DNA from: Lamellibrachia columna
Taxonomy: Eukaryota; Annelida; Polychaeta; Sabellida; Siboglinidae
Direction: 5' to 3'
Assembly: GCA_963662155.1 (NCBI GenBank)
Contig: OY759268.1
Location: 53,367,957 to 53,431,956 of the forward strand
DNA length: 64,000 bases
Below the pieces are notes generated by a model. That model was not told where the DNA came from. It did not search any database and saw only the letters and a list, made by a program, of their open reading frames with translations. Shown here piece by piece: positions 1 through 10,678 of the stretch (the first letter of the stretch is position 1; every line of letters starts with the position of its first letter). Made by a program: the position numbers and the translations under genes.

Positions 1-128
1 AAAACGACATACACGCTATAGTTTGTGTTCCAAAAAGGCAGGGTAGTTTATAGTAAAGACACTAAATCAAACGCACTTGTTGACATTCAGGTAAGGGGCT
101 GATTATTTAGTAATTCCAGTCACGGTTG

Positions 129-665
129 TACTGTATATAAGCATGGAGACCATATCGTAAGAAGGATATAGATACGATTGAACGCATACAAAGGAGAGCA
201 ACTAAAATGATTCCAGAACTGAGAGACCTTAGTTATGAAGAACGCCTGAAAGAATGTGGTTTAACAACTCTAGAGACAAGGAGGTTAAGAGGAGATCAGA
301 TTGAAGTTTTTAAGATATTGAATGGGTATGAAAATATTGATAGAAATATGTTTTTCTCACTCAAGAAGGATAGCAGAACTAGAGGACATGAGGTAAAATT
401 AGTAAAGGATCAATGTAGATTGGACATCAGGAAGCACTCGTTCTCACAGAGGACAATAAATGAATGGAACAAATTGTCTACAGATTGTGTAACTGCTAGC
501 AGCGTGAATATGTTTAAAAACAAGGTTGACACATATCTCAGGAGGGCGGGCTATAAGTAGATGAACATTGTTGGACTCTCGATAAGCCAATGGCTTCCTT
601 GTCCACTTGCCATCTGGGCCTTTGGCTTGGATGGCAAATCTTGTTAAATCTTAAATCTCTTCCTC
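129..665 (+). mobile_element. 5'-truncated CR1-like LINE, 3' end only
   Basis: This stretch matches the 3' end of the element at 58516-62790 almost base for base, from about 62254 to 62775, with only a handful of substitutions in roughly 500 bases. It encodes the last ~140 residues of the ORF2 polyprotein, downstream of the reverse transcriptase core, and reads through to the same stop (558-560). One replacement is visible in the shared part (Lys for Asn in the RLxECG motif). Similarity starts abruptly near 129, the usual 5' truncation of target-primed reverse transcription. The 3' end has the family tail built on CTTGTTAAAT. It has no catalytic domain and cannot move by itself. Confidence 0.9.
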
Positions 666-1135
666 ACCCTGTCTTTCCCTGTCTCTCCCATCTATCTATC
701 TATGTCACCCCGCCTCTCTATGCCTCCATGTCTCTCCCTGTCTCTCACTATCTCTCCATTGCTCTCTCTCTATATATATCTCTATCTCTCCCTGTCTCTC
801 AATGTATCTCCCTGTCTCTCCCCTTCTCTCCCTATACCTCTTCCTGTCTCTCCCTTTCTATCTATGTCTCTTCCTTTCTATCTATGTATCTTCCTTTCTA
901 TCTATGTCTCTCCCTGTCATTCCCTATCTCTCCCTTTCTCTCTATATCTCCCCATGTCTCACAATGTCTCTCCCTGTCTCTTCATGTATCTGCTTTCACT
1001 CTATATATCTCCCTTTCACTCTATGTCTCTCCGTGTTTCTCCCTTTCCCTCTATGTATATTCCTGTCTCTTCATGTCTCCCTCTATCTCTCCCTATTTCT
1101 CCATGTCTCTCCCTATCTCTCTCTGTCTCTGCCCG
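661..1135. repeat. Pyrimidine-rich low-complexity tract
   Basis: An irregular tract of CTCTCCCTGTCTCTC and CTATCTATGTCTC words runs directly on from the CR1 3' tail. All three forward frames stay open (Ser/Leu/Tyr/Pro-rich) only because the tract has almost no purines. No coding signal is seen. Confidence 0.85.
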
Positions 1136-1144
1136 TATGTTCTT

Positions 1145-2090
1145 GTGTTGGGAAACACGTAGGGATTGCTGTCCAGAGTCCCAACATCCTTTCGTACTTC
1201 AGGATCCGTTAGTATTGCAAGTCCTGCAACACAATCTCTTGGTATCAGTACTAAAACCAGATGATTTCCTATGCCTGTCTGGTAGGCAATCATGATAGAC
1301 TTGAGTTCCTTCTCAAATTCTTCCATTTGCTCGATTCGGCTCTCGTCAATCCACATTCCTCCGACGGCATCCTACCAGTTCTTCTTCTTGAGGCTGGGCT
1401 CTCCACCCCTACTAGCATTGAAAAACGTTAATCTGCTGGATATGGCATCTTGCAGTTCGATGTAACTCCCTCGATTGGTCACCCGGTACTGATGTGACAG
1501 CACTTTGATTCTCCGGTCGGTGTGTGCTTTTACATCTCGCACTTGCTTCCCGTCTGCCCTTTGTTTTGGCGTCCTTAATCGTTCTTGCCGACTTTTGTTG
1601 ACCGCATACACGGCGTCTGCAAATATAGTGTCTCGGTTCAGGTCGAGATAGTGGATGAATTTCTGAACTTCTGCTGCTTTTTGTCATCTCCTGTACCCAG
1701 ATGGTGTGCCATAACGATGGTGGCTGAATGTTGCAGAAGGTAATAGAGACCGTTCTTTACCCCGTGCTTCAAAATACTCGTGCCATTTGCGGTCGTCTCT
1801 TTCTCTATGGCTGCTTCAAGAACAACGAAGTTCGTCCTGATAAACATATCTTCAGCTGATACATTTGCCGCAGTGTTTTCTTCTGAGAATGCAATCAACC
1901 GTCATCGTAGACTGTTTAATCTCCATCAGGTCATCGACCTTCCTTCGATTTCGCTGAAATCGCCTCCTGCCAATCAAGACAATTGTGGGATCAGAGCGGC
2001 ACACTTTCCCAATTTCATCATTGTGGATTTTGCCAAGATTTCTGTGGTAAATTCATCCTCAATGGTTTTCAAGGTCAAGAGGATAGAGCG
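1145..2090 (-). pseudogene. Broken copy of a multi-copy invertebrate protein family, possibly tyrosine-recombinase-like
   Basis: Read on the minus strand, three overlapping frames give consecutive pieces of one protein. The first is an acidic N-proximal piece (about 1898-1640). The middle contains 'FADAVYAVNKSRQERLRTPK' (about 1660-1560). The C-proximal part has 'LTFFNASRGGEP' (about 1440-1405), then 'LVLVLIPRDCVAGLAIL' and 'NPYVFPNT' (about 1260-1145). The motif order (Arg/Lys-rich linker, LxxFNxxRGGEP, then VxVLIPxDC and NPYxFPNT) resembles, from memory, an uncharacterised family found in many copies in molluscs and echinoderms. I suspect, but cannot show, a relation to tyrosine recombinases of the Crypton type. 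At least two frameshifts and one stop (after the KKKNW residues) break it. The biochemical function is unknown. Confidence 0.5.
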
Positions 2091-2100
2091 CAGTAACTGA

Positions 2101-3420
2101 AGAAATGTTATCGGTTTCTTCTGAACATTACAACTTAGGTTGGAAACGTATCATACTATCCAGAGTTGTGCTCATCTTAAACACTGCAAATAGACGTAAG
2201 GTAAATGTAAATGTGAATTGGCAGCGCTCAAAGCGTTGCTAATTTGGTACAATTTTTTTTTTAAACTGGTGATTTACTTATCTATGGCCTGCTGATGTAC
2301 TCTTATCGGAGTCGTCTCGCTGCGAGCGTCTTCTCGACTGGCGGCTGATGGTGTTCGTCCAAAACATACGCCTTATTATTCAGGTTTGATGACTGTTAAA
2401 AAAACAACGTAAATAGGTAATGATTCTGTCCCAGCCATTATTTTGATGGGAATGATAGAATAATTATTTTCATTGCCATGACATTCAGAACCCCGTCGTA
2501 TACATAGTATTATTACAAGTCATTATTATCGTGTCATACTTGAATGTCTTACCACAGATGCTGCATTCGAAAGCTGAAAATAACATCTCCACTTTAGAAA
2601 CGTTTATTGCGACATCCAGTTTCGTAGAAAATATTTGTTTATGACACAAAATAGTTTTAGGAAACTGATGATCTACTTACCTGTGGCCTGCTGATGTACT
2701 CGTAAAACGTACATCGGTAATGATTTTGTCCCGTAATAACTAAATTTTCAGCCAAACTTCTTTCAAGCTGTGGACTAAACATGAGACAATTTGATCAAAC
2801 AGTGGTCTCCGGTAGGCTAATGGTGCAGAATCATGTCCCAGATTATTTCAGCTTCGTGATTGTTGGCTAACATTATATCGACTATACTATGCATTCTATA
2901 AAGCGGGTGAAACTTAATATACAAGTAACATGAGTAATTGGATGTCATGGTCATGTGTGAAAACGTCATATTGCATTTATGTATGGATAACCAAAATCTG
3001 ACAAAGAATGAATACATTCAATAGGCAGGGTGTGTATAATGTTCGTGGGAAAAATCGATGTTCCCCAGGGTTGATTTAGGTTGATTTAGGCTGCAAGTTT
3101 TCTACAAGTCCAGGAAACGCTACTCATCATTTTACAACTAAAATTTGCTTTTTAAACTAAATGTTCGGGTTTTGTCAAAAAAGTGCTGATTTCATCTGAA
3201 CTATAGACCCACCCACTTCATGTGTCATTGGAAACCTTAATGTCTCCACTGTCAAAGTTAGGTATGATGTCGCGCAAATGATTAGTTTTCGAAATTGTGA
3301 CATTCTGCAAATGTTAAAACATTACAATGGTTGTGTATGTACTTTACAACCGCATACACCCATATTATATAACATTTGTAAACTTGAACCACCAGAGTTG
3401 AACACATAACATACACCAAA
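2101..3420. other. No gene recognised; short dispersed repeats
   Basis: I see no credible coding sequence here. A ~38-bp phrase centred on GGCCTGCTGATGTACTC occurs twice in direct orientation (about 2264-2302 and 2661-2701). A second phrase, GTAATGATTCTGTCCCAGCC, near 2417 recurs near 62986, so at least part of this is an interspersed repeat. Confidence 0.5.
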
Positions 3421-3424
3421 GTCT

Positions 3425-3565
3425 TACAGCGAATAAGACCACGGCCTGATAACATTCCTGCTGGGGCATTAAGGAATCAGGCAGATATCGTCGCTCCTCC
3501 ATTGACTGTTATTTTCAATATTTCACTGCCCGAAGGCGCACTTCCTAAGGAACTTTGTGACATGA
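3425..3565 (+). pseudogene. LINE reverse-transcriptase fragment
   Basis: The plus strand encodes about 45 residues, including RPDNIPAGALRNQAD and PPLTVIFNISLPEG. This is the segment just ahead of the first catalytic motif in non-LTR reverse transcriptases (RPDxIPAxxLK...LxxIFNxSLxxGxxP). Nothing else of the element is recognisable on either side. The piece is too short to place in a clade. Confidence 0.6.
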
Positions 3566-3569
3566 GCCA

Positions 3570-4388
3570 TTTACACAAGCTTGACACGTACTAGGCGCTG
3601 TGATAATGAGATTTGGGAGGAGTTGGATATTTGAGTGATATATTTCTACAACCACCTGGGTCCCCAACACTGGCAGTGAAAACAAGCTGAGTATTAATGT
3701 CCACATAATTACTGATTGCCATACTCTCATCACTGTCAAATCACTCTTCCGGTGCTATGTCGATGGTATTCAGAACAGCCTACATCGCACTCCAGGAGGC
3801 TGCTGACAGCCAGATTAGAACTTGACTCTCGCCTTAATTGACTGCATTTCACATAATTCGCAGTTCTTGTTCTGGCGGTTGTGTGCAGTCCAGATGGACC
3901 AGGTGTGGGAGTTACCCATTCCAATGTGCGCCCAGTGTTCTTGGATGTTTTAGCCTGTAATTTCATGCAGAATGCCAGCATGTGGAATTGTTAGACAAAT
4001 ATGTGTGGAGGGAACCAATAACACATTTAATACTATTACTTAGTCGGGTGGCCTGTCTGGTGCCATCGCTTTCATACACCAATTGTGTTGTTTTTCACAA
4101 CAGTTGGTTGACAGTCCACCAGCGGACACACTGTCCAAATATTGTGAGTCAAGAAAACGAAATTAATGAGGTGTGGATAAAAACGACTTCTTAACCACCT
4201 AAAACTTCGTTTAGCTAAATCCACGTAATATCATCTCACGCAGCCACTTTTGATGTTTCGTGAATGAATGAAACTTGAAACACATATACTAAATAGTATA
4301 AGGTGCTACGCCAAGTAGAAGTTAAACTGAAATTCTGGATTTATTATCGTCCACATACGTTCAACTGCAATACAATGTGTTTGGGGTA
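3570..4388. other. No gene recognised
   Basis: Short open frames exist on both strands (for example minus-strand frames of 64 and 81 codons between 3545 and 3981), but none shows a recognisable domain, splice context or compositional support. Confidence 0.4.
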
Positions 4389-4390
4389 AG

Positions 4391-4564
4391 TTGTTACAAC
4401 TATATTACAACTGCTCAGGCGGCTCGCACCGATGGCTCAGACAGGGAGTTGTTACAACTATATTACAACTGCTCAGGCGGCTCGCACCGATGGCTCAGAC
4501 AGGGAGTTGTTACAACTATATTACAACTGCTCAGGCGGCTCGCACCGATGGCTCAGACAGGGAG
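4391..4564. repeat. 58-bp tandem repeat, 3 copies
   Basis: Three essentially identical 58-bp units begin TTGTTACAACTATATTACAA. Starts are at 4391, 4449 and 4507. The period is not a multiple of three. Confidence 0.95.
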
Positions 4565-4904
4565 TTGTGTGCTGACAGTGACTGAAAGAACTAAACGTAT
4601 CTAACAACGATGCGTGAACGCCTTATGTCACATAACATTATAGCTTATAGGGCGTGTGGTCGCGAGGCAGGCAGATTTTCATCTACATCCCTCAATATGA
4701 AAAGTGGTAGATCTTCTTCTCTGTGCAATAGTACGTGGCTTCTCCGTAAATGTGAATCACGATAATTGTGTAGAATGTTTCTTTTGACTTATAATGTTTT
4801 TGTAAAGAGGGATGGTTTGCAGCAGAGATTTTAGCACAAGACATTAACAAAAGTACAGTCAGTAACAATGCTGGTTAATTGTCTGCTCATTTTCGGCTGA
4901 GAAA

Positions 4905-5733
4905 CGGACCTTAGTTATGAAGAAATACCTAAAAGAGGAGACAGAGAGACAAGAAGATTAAGCGGAGATCAAATAGAATTTTCAAGATATTGAATGGTTA
5001 GGAAAATATTTATATTCCATATTTGACCTAATCAGTGTACAGTATGGTTGAATTTTTTTAGCGAATATGTTCTTATAAACATACACCAACATTTGTTTAT
5101 TTAGACAATAAAGTAACTGTTTAACACTAGTAGTGTCATTTGGTGACTAGTGTAGAACAACTGGAAAGTGGTGCCAACTGTTTAACACCAGATGGCGACA
5201 CACTTTAAAAAAAATTACAATTATGGATCCTGCTTATTAAAAAAGGTGGTGTACGCTAATTAGGGCATGTATGCTTAATAGGTCGAATACGGTAACTATG
5301 TTTGCTATGAAACTAATGAAAGATAGAAGAACAGGAGAACACGAAGTAACATTAGTGCAGGAAAAGTGTAGATGTGATAACAGAAAGTATTAATTCTCAC
5401 AGATCACAATAAAGGAAAGGAACAAGTTACAGTCGAACATCTCTTTACTGTCTACTTGGTAATAGAGCCACCACACCATTATGGTCATATTGGGCAGTCC
5501 CAAATAATCCCTCTAATACGATCACCTGTCTATTCAGGTTACTTTGGCCCAGTCCCGAGGGTGACCATAATAGTAAGGTTCCACTGTATCTACCAATTGT
5601 GTAAATGTTAGCAGCGTGAACATCTCTCTGTCTTGCTCCCTCACGAATATGTTTAAAAACAAAATTTATAAATATCTAATAAAGGCTGCTTACACATAGA
5701 CGAAAACAAATTGTTGGCCTCTAAATAACCAAT
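4905..5733 (+). mobile_element. Old CR1-like LINE relic, 5' part, with nested insertions
   Basis: Three blocks align in order with the 3' part of the CR1 element at 58516-62790. Block 4905-5005 matches the 'GACCTTAGTTATGAAGAA' region. Block 5290-5428 matches the segment after it, and block 5588-5733 matches the C-terminus and the start of the 3' UTR. They are interrupted by foreign DNA at about 5006-5289 (unclassified), at 5430-5586 (a pogo-like MITE) and near 5622-5643 (short). The relic ends abruptly at 5733. Its 3' continuation resumes at 10679, beyond the element at 5734-10678. Divergence is far higher than for the copy at 129-665, so this is an older insertion. Confidence 0.8.
5430..5586. 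mobile_element. Small pogo/Tigger-like MITE
   Basis: A 157-bp insertion inside the CR1 relic starts CAGTCGAAC and ends GTTCCACTG. The terminal inverted repeats match at 8 of 9 positions, with TA on both sides. CR1 sequence continues immediately on each side once it is removed. CAGT ends and a TA target duplication are typical of pogo/Tigger-type Tc1-mariner elements. It is non-coding. Confidence 0.7.
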
Positions 5734-6140
5734 TAGTGTAGGCTACTATGTCATAGAAACTGCTTTTGTGCAGAATTTTTGTTAAAAGCAAACTTTCACT
5801 TGATTTAGTATCTTTGGGTAGTATAGTTATAAAAACAAAAGGGTGGACATTTTTTCAAACAGGATACATGTACCAAATTCAAGATGGCCGCCAGTATACA
5901 AATGACTTGATTTTCCTTCATATTATTATTTTTTATAATTTGTTACATGTTTAGAATGGTTCCTGGAGGACGTAGCATTGAAAAAATACCTATTTATATT
6001 AATATCATAATGTGGGCATTAGTAAATGGCCGCCATCTTGAATTTCAAAATGACGGTAACAGTAAAATGTGAAATTACCTACTGTTATGTAATGTTATGC
6101 TCAATCTATGTCGTTCTTTAATTAATGATACTTTATGCGG
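5734..6140. repeat. Left inverted arm of the 4.9-kb element
   Basis: The arm is similar in inverted orientation to 10300-10678. Shared landmarks include TTTGTGCAGAAT, AAGCAAACTTTCACTTGATT, a palindromic GCCGCCATCTTGAATTTCA block (about 6027-6050) and TGCTCAATCT. A second 'AAATTCAAGATGGCCGCC' motif is at about 5873-5890. Confidence 0.75.
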
Positions 6141-6559
6141 TAATTATTCTATCATTATTTAGTAAAGTTTGAAAAACGTACTTCTATCATTGTTTTAATA
6201 ACTTTTAATATATAATACAGGTTGGACAACTTTCCGTGGTAGCAACATTGATGCACATTGATGCAACTACCACACAATTTTAGCGCACGCACAAAAAACC
6301 TCCAATCTTTGTATGCAATCAGTGCATTGTATAACTGCATTGTATAATTATTGCCATGTTACAGATCGTCTTAACACAATCACTTTTATTACAGTGTCAC
6401 TGTTGTAGCAGCTGTCGCTGTGTTATTGTTGCCATCATTTTAAAGGGACACTGGTGATCGCAACACAAAAATGTGCTCAATTAGCGCAATCAATAGTGGC
6501 TCACTAGCAGTAAAAAGAAAAAGATGCAAAAAAGGAAGTCAGCATACTTCCACGTCACG

Positions 6560-9500
6560 GACAGCTGGTTCATCCAGAATATTTCGTTGAAGGATTTCCT
6601 CTCAGGTTGAAGAAGTTCATTGTGACATCTGGAACAGAAAGCTAGAGAATTGTCCATGTTCCAAGCATCCTAATCACTCACAATCAGGAGGAGGCAGGTA
6701 CTTTGCTCTTGCAGCATGCCCTTACAATTGACCGAGATGCAGAAGTTACGATTGATTCGCCAGACACAGATGTTTTCCAGCTGATGGTTCAAATGTATCC
6801 AAGCCTTCCAGTTACAACAAGCTTTCTTACTGGAAGGGGCAAGCTGAATAAAAAGATTGCAGTGCAACCTATTTATGACATGCTGGGACGAAAACGCGCA
6901 TCAGCGATATCAGATTTCCGTGTTTTATGGGATCTGACACGTGTGGTAGATTTGCCAGTAGAACCAAAGAGTGGTGCTTCGAGGTGTTCATATCTTGTGA
7001 TGATGAGATTCTGGAAGCATTGGCATCATTAGGGAACATTGATCCAGAAACATGCACACAGTTGGAACGATTTGTCTGCATGCTTTACAGGTCCAAAGTA
7101 TGCACCAAAGTAAATGCGCTCAATTGGTTCTTATACTCAAATCGTGCAGCTGAGGGAGAGTCTTCCTCCGACTACAGGTTCTTTAACATATTCTTCAGGC
7201 ACATTACATAGCAATGATTTGGAGAAAGGCTGGCGAAGGTCACCCATGCCTCCTGTCTCCAGCTGAGTGTGGGTGGAACTTCAAAGCAGCTGCATGTCAT
7301 TTTTGTTCCTGTTCTATGTTTGAGTCCACCAGACCCTGAAGCAACCATGAAGTCAAGTGTGGATGTAAACGTGGGTGCAAGAGGAAGTGCAGTTGTCTTG
7401 TTAACAATATTCCATGCACTGAGCTATGTAAACGTTGGTGCAAGAGGAAGTACAGTTGTCTTGTTAACAATATTCCATGCACTGAGCTATGTAAACGTGG
7501 CTGCAAGAGGAAGTACAGTTGTCTTGTTAACAATATTCCATGCACTGAGCTATGTAAACGTGGGTGCAAGAGGAAGTGCAGTTGTCTTGTTAACAATATT
7601 CCATGCACTGAGCTATGTAAACGTGGGTGCAAGAGGAAGTACAGTTGTCTTGTTAACAATATTCCATGCACTGAGCTATATAAACGTGGGTGCAAGAGGA
7701 AGTGCAGTTGTCTTGTTAACAATATTCCATGCACTGAGCTATGTAAACGTGGGTGCAAGAGGAAGTACAGTTGTCTTGTTAACAATATTCCATGCACTGA
7801 GCTATGTAAACGTGGGTGCAAGAGGAAGTACAGTTGTCTTGTTAACAATATTCCATGCACTGAGCTATGTAAACGTGGGTGCAAGAGGAAGTGCAGTTGT
7901 CTTGTTAACAATATTCCATGCACTGAGCTATGTAAACGTGGCTGCAAGAGGAAGTGCAGTTGTCTTGTTAACAATATTCCATGCACTGAGCTACGTAAAC
8001 GTTGGTACAAGAGGAAGTACAGTTGTCTTGTTAACAATATTCCATGCACTGAGCTATGTAAACGTGGGTGCAAGAGGAAGTGTAGTTGTCTTGTTAACAA
8101 TATTCCATGCACTGAGCTATGTAAACGGGGGTGCAAGAGGAAGTGTAGTTGTCTTGTTAACAATATTCCATGCACTGAGCTATGTAAACGTGGGTGCAAG
8201 AGGAAGTACAGTTGTCTTGTTAACGATATTCCATGCACTGAGCTATGTAAACGTTGGTACAAGAGGAAGTACAGTTGTCTTGTTAACAATATTCCATGCA
8301 CTGAGCTATGTAAACGTGGGTGCAAGAGGAAGTGTAGTTGTCTTGTTAACAATATTCCATGCACTGAGCTATGTAAACGTGGGTGCAAGAGGAAGTGTAG
8401 TTGTCTTGTTAACAATATTCCATGCACTGAGCTATGTAAACGTGGGTGCAAGAGGAAGTACAGTTGTCTTGTTAACGATATTCCATGCACTGAGCTATGT
8501 AAACGTGGGTGCAAGAGGAAGTACAGTTGTCTTGTTAACAATATTCCATGCACTGAGCTATGTAAACGTGGGTGCAAGAGGAAGTGCAGTTGTCTTGTTA
8601 ACAATATTCCATGCACTGAGCTATGTAAACGTGGCTGCAAGAGGAAGTACAGTTGTCTTGTTAACAATATTCCATGCCCTGAGCTATGTAAACGTGGGTG
8701 CAAGAGGAAGTGCAGTTGTCTTGTTAACAATATTCCATGCACTGAGCTATGTAAACGTGGCTGCAAGAGGAAGTGCAGTTGTCTTGTTAACAATATTCCA
8801 TGCACTGAGCTACGTAAACGTTGGTACAAGAGGAAGTACAGTTGTCTTGTTAACGATATTCCATGCACTGAGCTATGTAAACGTTGGTACAAGAGGAAGT
8901 ACAGTTGTCTTGTTAACAATATTCCATGCACTGAGCTATGTAAACGTGGGTGCAAGAGGAAGTACAGTTGTCTTGTTAACAATATTCCATGCCCTGAGCT
9001 ATGTAAACGTGGGTGCAAGAGGAAGTGCAGTTGTCTTGTTAACAATATTCCATGCACTGAGCTATGTAAACGTGGGTGCAAGAGGAAGTACAGTTGTCTT
9101 GGTAACAATATTCCATGCACTGAGCTATGTAAACGTGGGTGCAAGAGGAAGTACAGTTGTCTTGTTAACAATATTCCATGCACTGAGCTATGTAAACGTT
9201 CGTACAAGAGGAAGTACAGTTGTCTTGTTAACAATATTCCATGCACTGAGCTATGTAAACGTGGGTGCAAGAGGAAGTACAGTTGTCTTGTTAACAATAT
9301 TCCATGCACTGAGCTATGTAAACGTGGGTGCAAGAGGAAGTGCAGTTGTCTTGTTAACAATATTCCATGCACTGAACTATGTAAACGTGGGTGCAAGAGG
9401 AAGTACAGTTGTCTTGTTAACAATATTCCATGCACTGAGCTATGTAAACGTGGGTGCAAGAGGAAGTGCAGTTGTCTTGTTAACAATATTCCATGCACTG

Positions 9501-9901
9501 AGCTATGTAAACGTTGGTGCAAGAGGAAGTACAGTTGTCTTGTTAACAATATTCCATGCACTGAGCTATGTAAACGTGGGTGCAAGAGGAAGTACAGTTG
9601 TCTTGTTAACGATATTCCATGCACTGAGCTATGTAAACGTTGGTACAAGAAGAAGTACAGTTGTCTTGTTAACGATATTCCATGCACTGAGCTATGTAAA
9701 CGTTGGTACAAGAGGAAGTACAGTTGTCTTGTTAACAATATTCCATGCACTGAGCTATGTAAACGTTGGTACAAGAGGAAGTGCAGTTGTCTTGTTAACA
9801 ATATTCCATGCCCTGAGCTATGTGGCTTTGTAGGATTTAGCTGCAGTAACACAGCTTGTGCCGACGAGCAAATCGGGTCAACTGGTGATGATGATGTTTG
9901 A
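6560..9901 (+). pseudogene. PIN/XPG-like nuclease with C-terminal Cys-rich (CXC) motif, frameshifted and massively expanded
   Basis: Reading across frames gives one protein in order. 'ITHNQEEAGTLLLQHAL' and 'IDSPDTDVF' (about 6665-6780) are the conserved acidic motifs of PIN/XPG-superfamily nucleases. 'PVTTSFLTGRGKLNKK' and 'PIYDMLG' follow (to about 6895). After a frameshift near 6925 come 'SDTCGRFASRTKEWCFEVF' and 'TCTQLERFVCMLYRSKV' (6930-7190). After another near 7195 come 'AHYIAMIWRKAGEGHPCL' and 'FVPVLCLSPPDPEATMK' in two further frames. A last shift near 7352 enters the frame KCGCKRGCKRKCSC. This last frame is open from 7340 to the TGA at 9899-9901 and runs through 39 copies of a 21-codon Cys unit, then a short acidic tail ending GDDDV. 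At least four shifts make it a pseudogene. From memory, the family is multi-copy in invertebrates. A nuclease role in transposition is inference. Confidence 0.75.
7364..9820 (+). repeat. 63-bp minisatellite, exactly 39 units, derived from a Cys-motif coding segment
   Basis: The array spans 2457 bp, which is 39 x 63 with no net length change. Each unit encodes, in the biologically meaningful frame (7364 = codon 1), CKRGCKRKCSCL followed by VNNIPCTEL. Units vary mainly at the fourth Cys codon (TGC or TGT kept, or TAC giving Tyr) and at the third (TGC, or TAC in the 'TGGTAC' units). The length is a multiple of three and the unit has no stop in several frames. Long open frames therefore also appear in frame 7269-9833 (Val/Gly/Leu-rich) and on the minus strand (10023-7297). 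Those are by-products, not separate genes. Confidence 0.95.
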
Positions 9902-10027
9902 GGTTGAAGTGTCACCCAACACAATGTCAACGAACACTTAAAGTACAAAGTAGTTGACCATTCAATTGGAACTATTAATAGCCCTGTTATTACAGTAATG
10001 TAATGTGTATGGTGCTTGTTCATTTAG

Positions 10028-10033
10028 AATAAA
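10028..10033 (+). promoter_or_regulatory. Candidate polyadenylation signal AATAAA
   Basis: AATAAA lies 127 bases after the stop codon (9899-9901) of the PIN/CXC pseudogene, at a plausible distance for its original 3' end. Confidence 0.4.
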
Positions 10034-10299
10034 TATTCAGTGTGAAAAAAGCGCAGTGTCTGCAATTTACTTTCAAATTGTACTATTATGCATTTATTTT
10101 GGGTTTGACATACCAACTACTTGTAGTGTTTTACGGCAGTCATTTTGAAATAAAAAATCGCTGTCGTAGCCTTCCTAATCTATAATATTGTTTGTATAAG
10201 TATATGTTGCTATAAATAGGATATAGTCATATCATCAGCTTAAAGCCAAGTATACTGGGAAAAGTGTCCATGTACAATCTAGCGGCCATCTTGAATTTG

Positions 10300-10678
10300 C
10301 CACCCTATTTTTAAAACCTTTGTAACTTAAGTGATACTTAGAGGATACACAGTATCACTGACAAAGGAACAGTGAAGATTGAGCATACCAATACAGTCAA
10401 CAGTAGTTAATTCTCTTTTTTGTGTGCAACCGCCATTTTGAAATTCAAGATGGCGGCCATCTACTACCGCTCACATATATCTAAACAATAAATATATAAT
10501 ATATAAATAGGAATTGTCGATGCCAAAGGGACCAGGCAACATGTCAGGAATCATTTTAAATAACATCTGGTGGAAAATTGTGCAATTTATATGGTGGTGG
10601 GCATCTAAAGATTCAAAATCAAGTGAAAGTTTGCTTTTAGCAAACATTCTGCACAAAATGATACAAGGGCCTACACTA
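10300..10678. repeat. Right inverted arm of the 4.9-kb element
   Basis: This is the reverse-complement relative of 5734-6140. It carries the palindromic block GCCATTTTGAAATTCAAGAT followed by GGCGGCC at about 10431-10458. A further related 'GCGGCCATCTTGAATTTGCC' motif at about 10281-10300 suggests the arm had internally repeated modules. Confidence 0.75.

Larger units (their letters stand above)
5734..10678 (+). mobile_element. 4.9-kb DNA transposon-like element with inverted ends (Academ-like), carrying a PIN/CXC gene
   Basis: The element begins TAGTGTAGGC (5734-5743) and ends with the exact reverse complement GCCTACACTA (10669-10678). Imperfect inverted similarity then continues inward for roughly 380 bp on each side. 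The flanks are AT and AT. Removing the element restores a continuous CR1 3' end (CCAAT joined to GGCTTCC), which shows insertion into that older relic. A 3-bp AAT duplication with slightly offset ends is an alternative reading. The interior holds one recognisable gene, broken: a PIN/XPG-like nuclease followed by a Cys-rich motif. From memory, an XPG-type nuclease plus a Cys8 finger in a long-TIR transposon describes the Academ superfamily. That assignment is inference. The copy is defective because of frameshifts and the huge internal repeat. Confidence 0.65.

Noticed and set aside
7364..9820. CRISPR-like array
   Set aside because: Units are contiguous without variable spacers, and the window is clearly animal DNA.
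7269..9833. 854-codon plus-strand open frame (Val/Gly/Leu repeats)
   Set aside because: It is a by-product of a stop-free 63-bp repeat with a period divisible by three. The frame with real homology is the one beginning 7364 (Cys-rich). Only the first ~17 residues after the start (FVPVLCLSPPDPEATMK) are genuine gene sequence.
7297..10023. 908-codon minus-strand open frame
   Set aside because: Shadow of the same 63-bp array. No domain, and no start or splice support.
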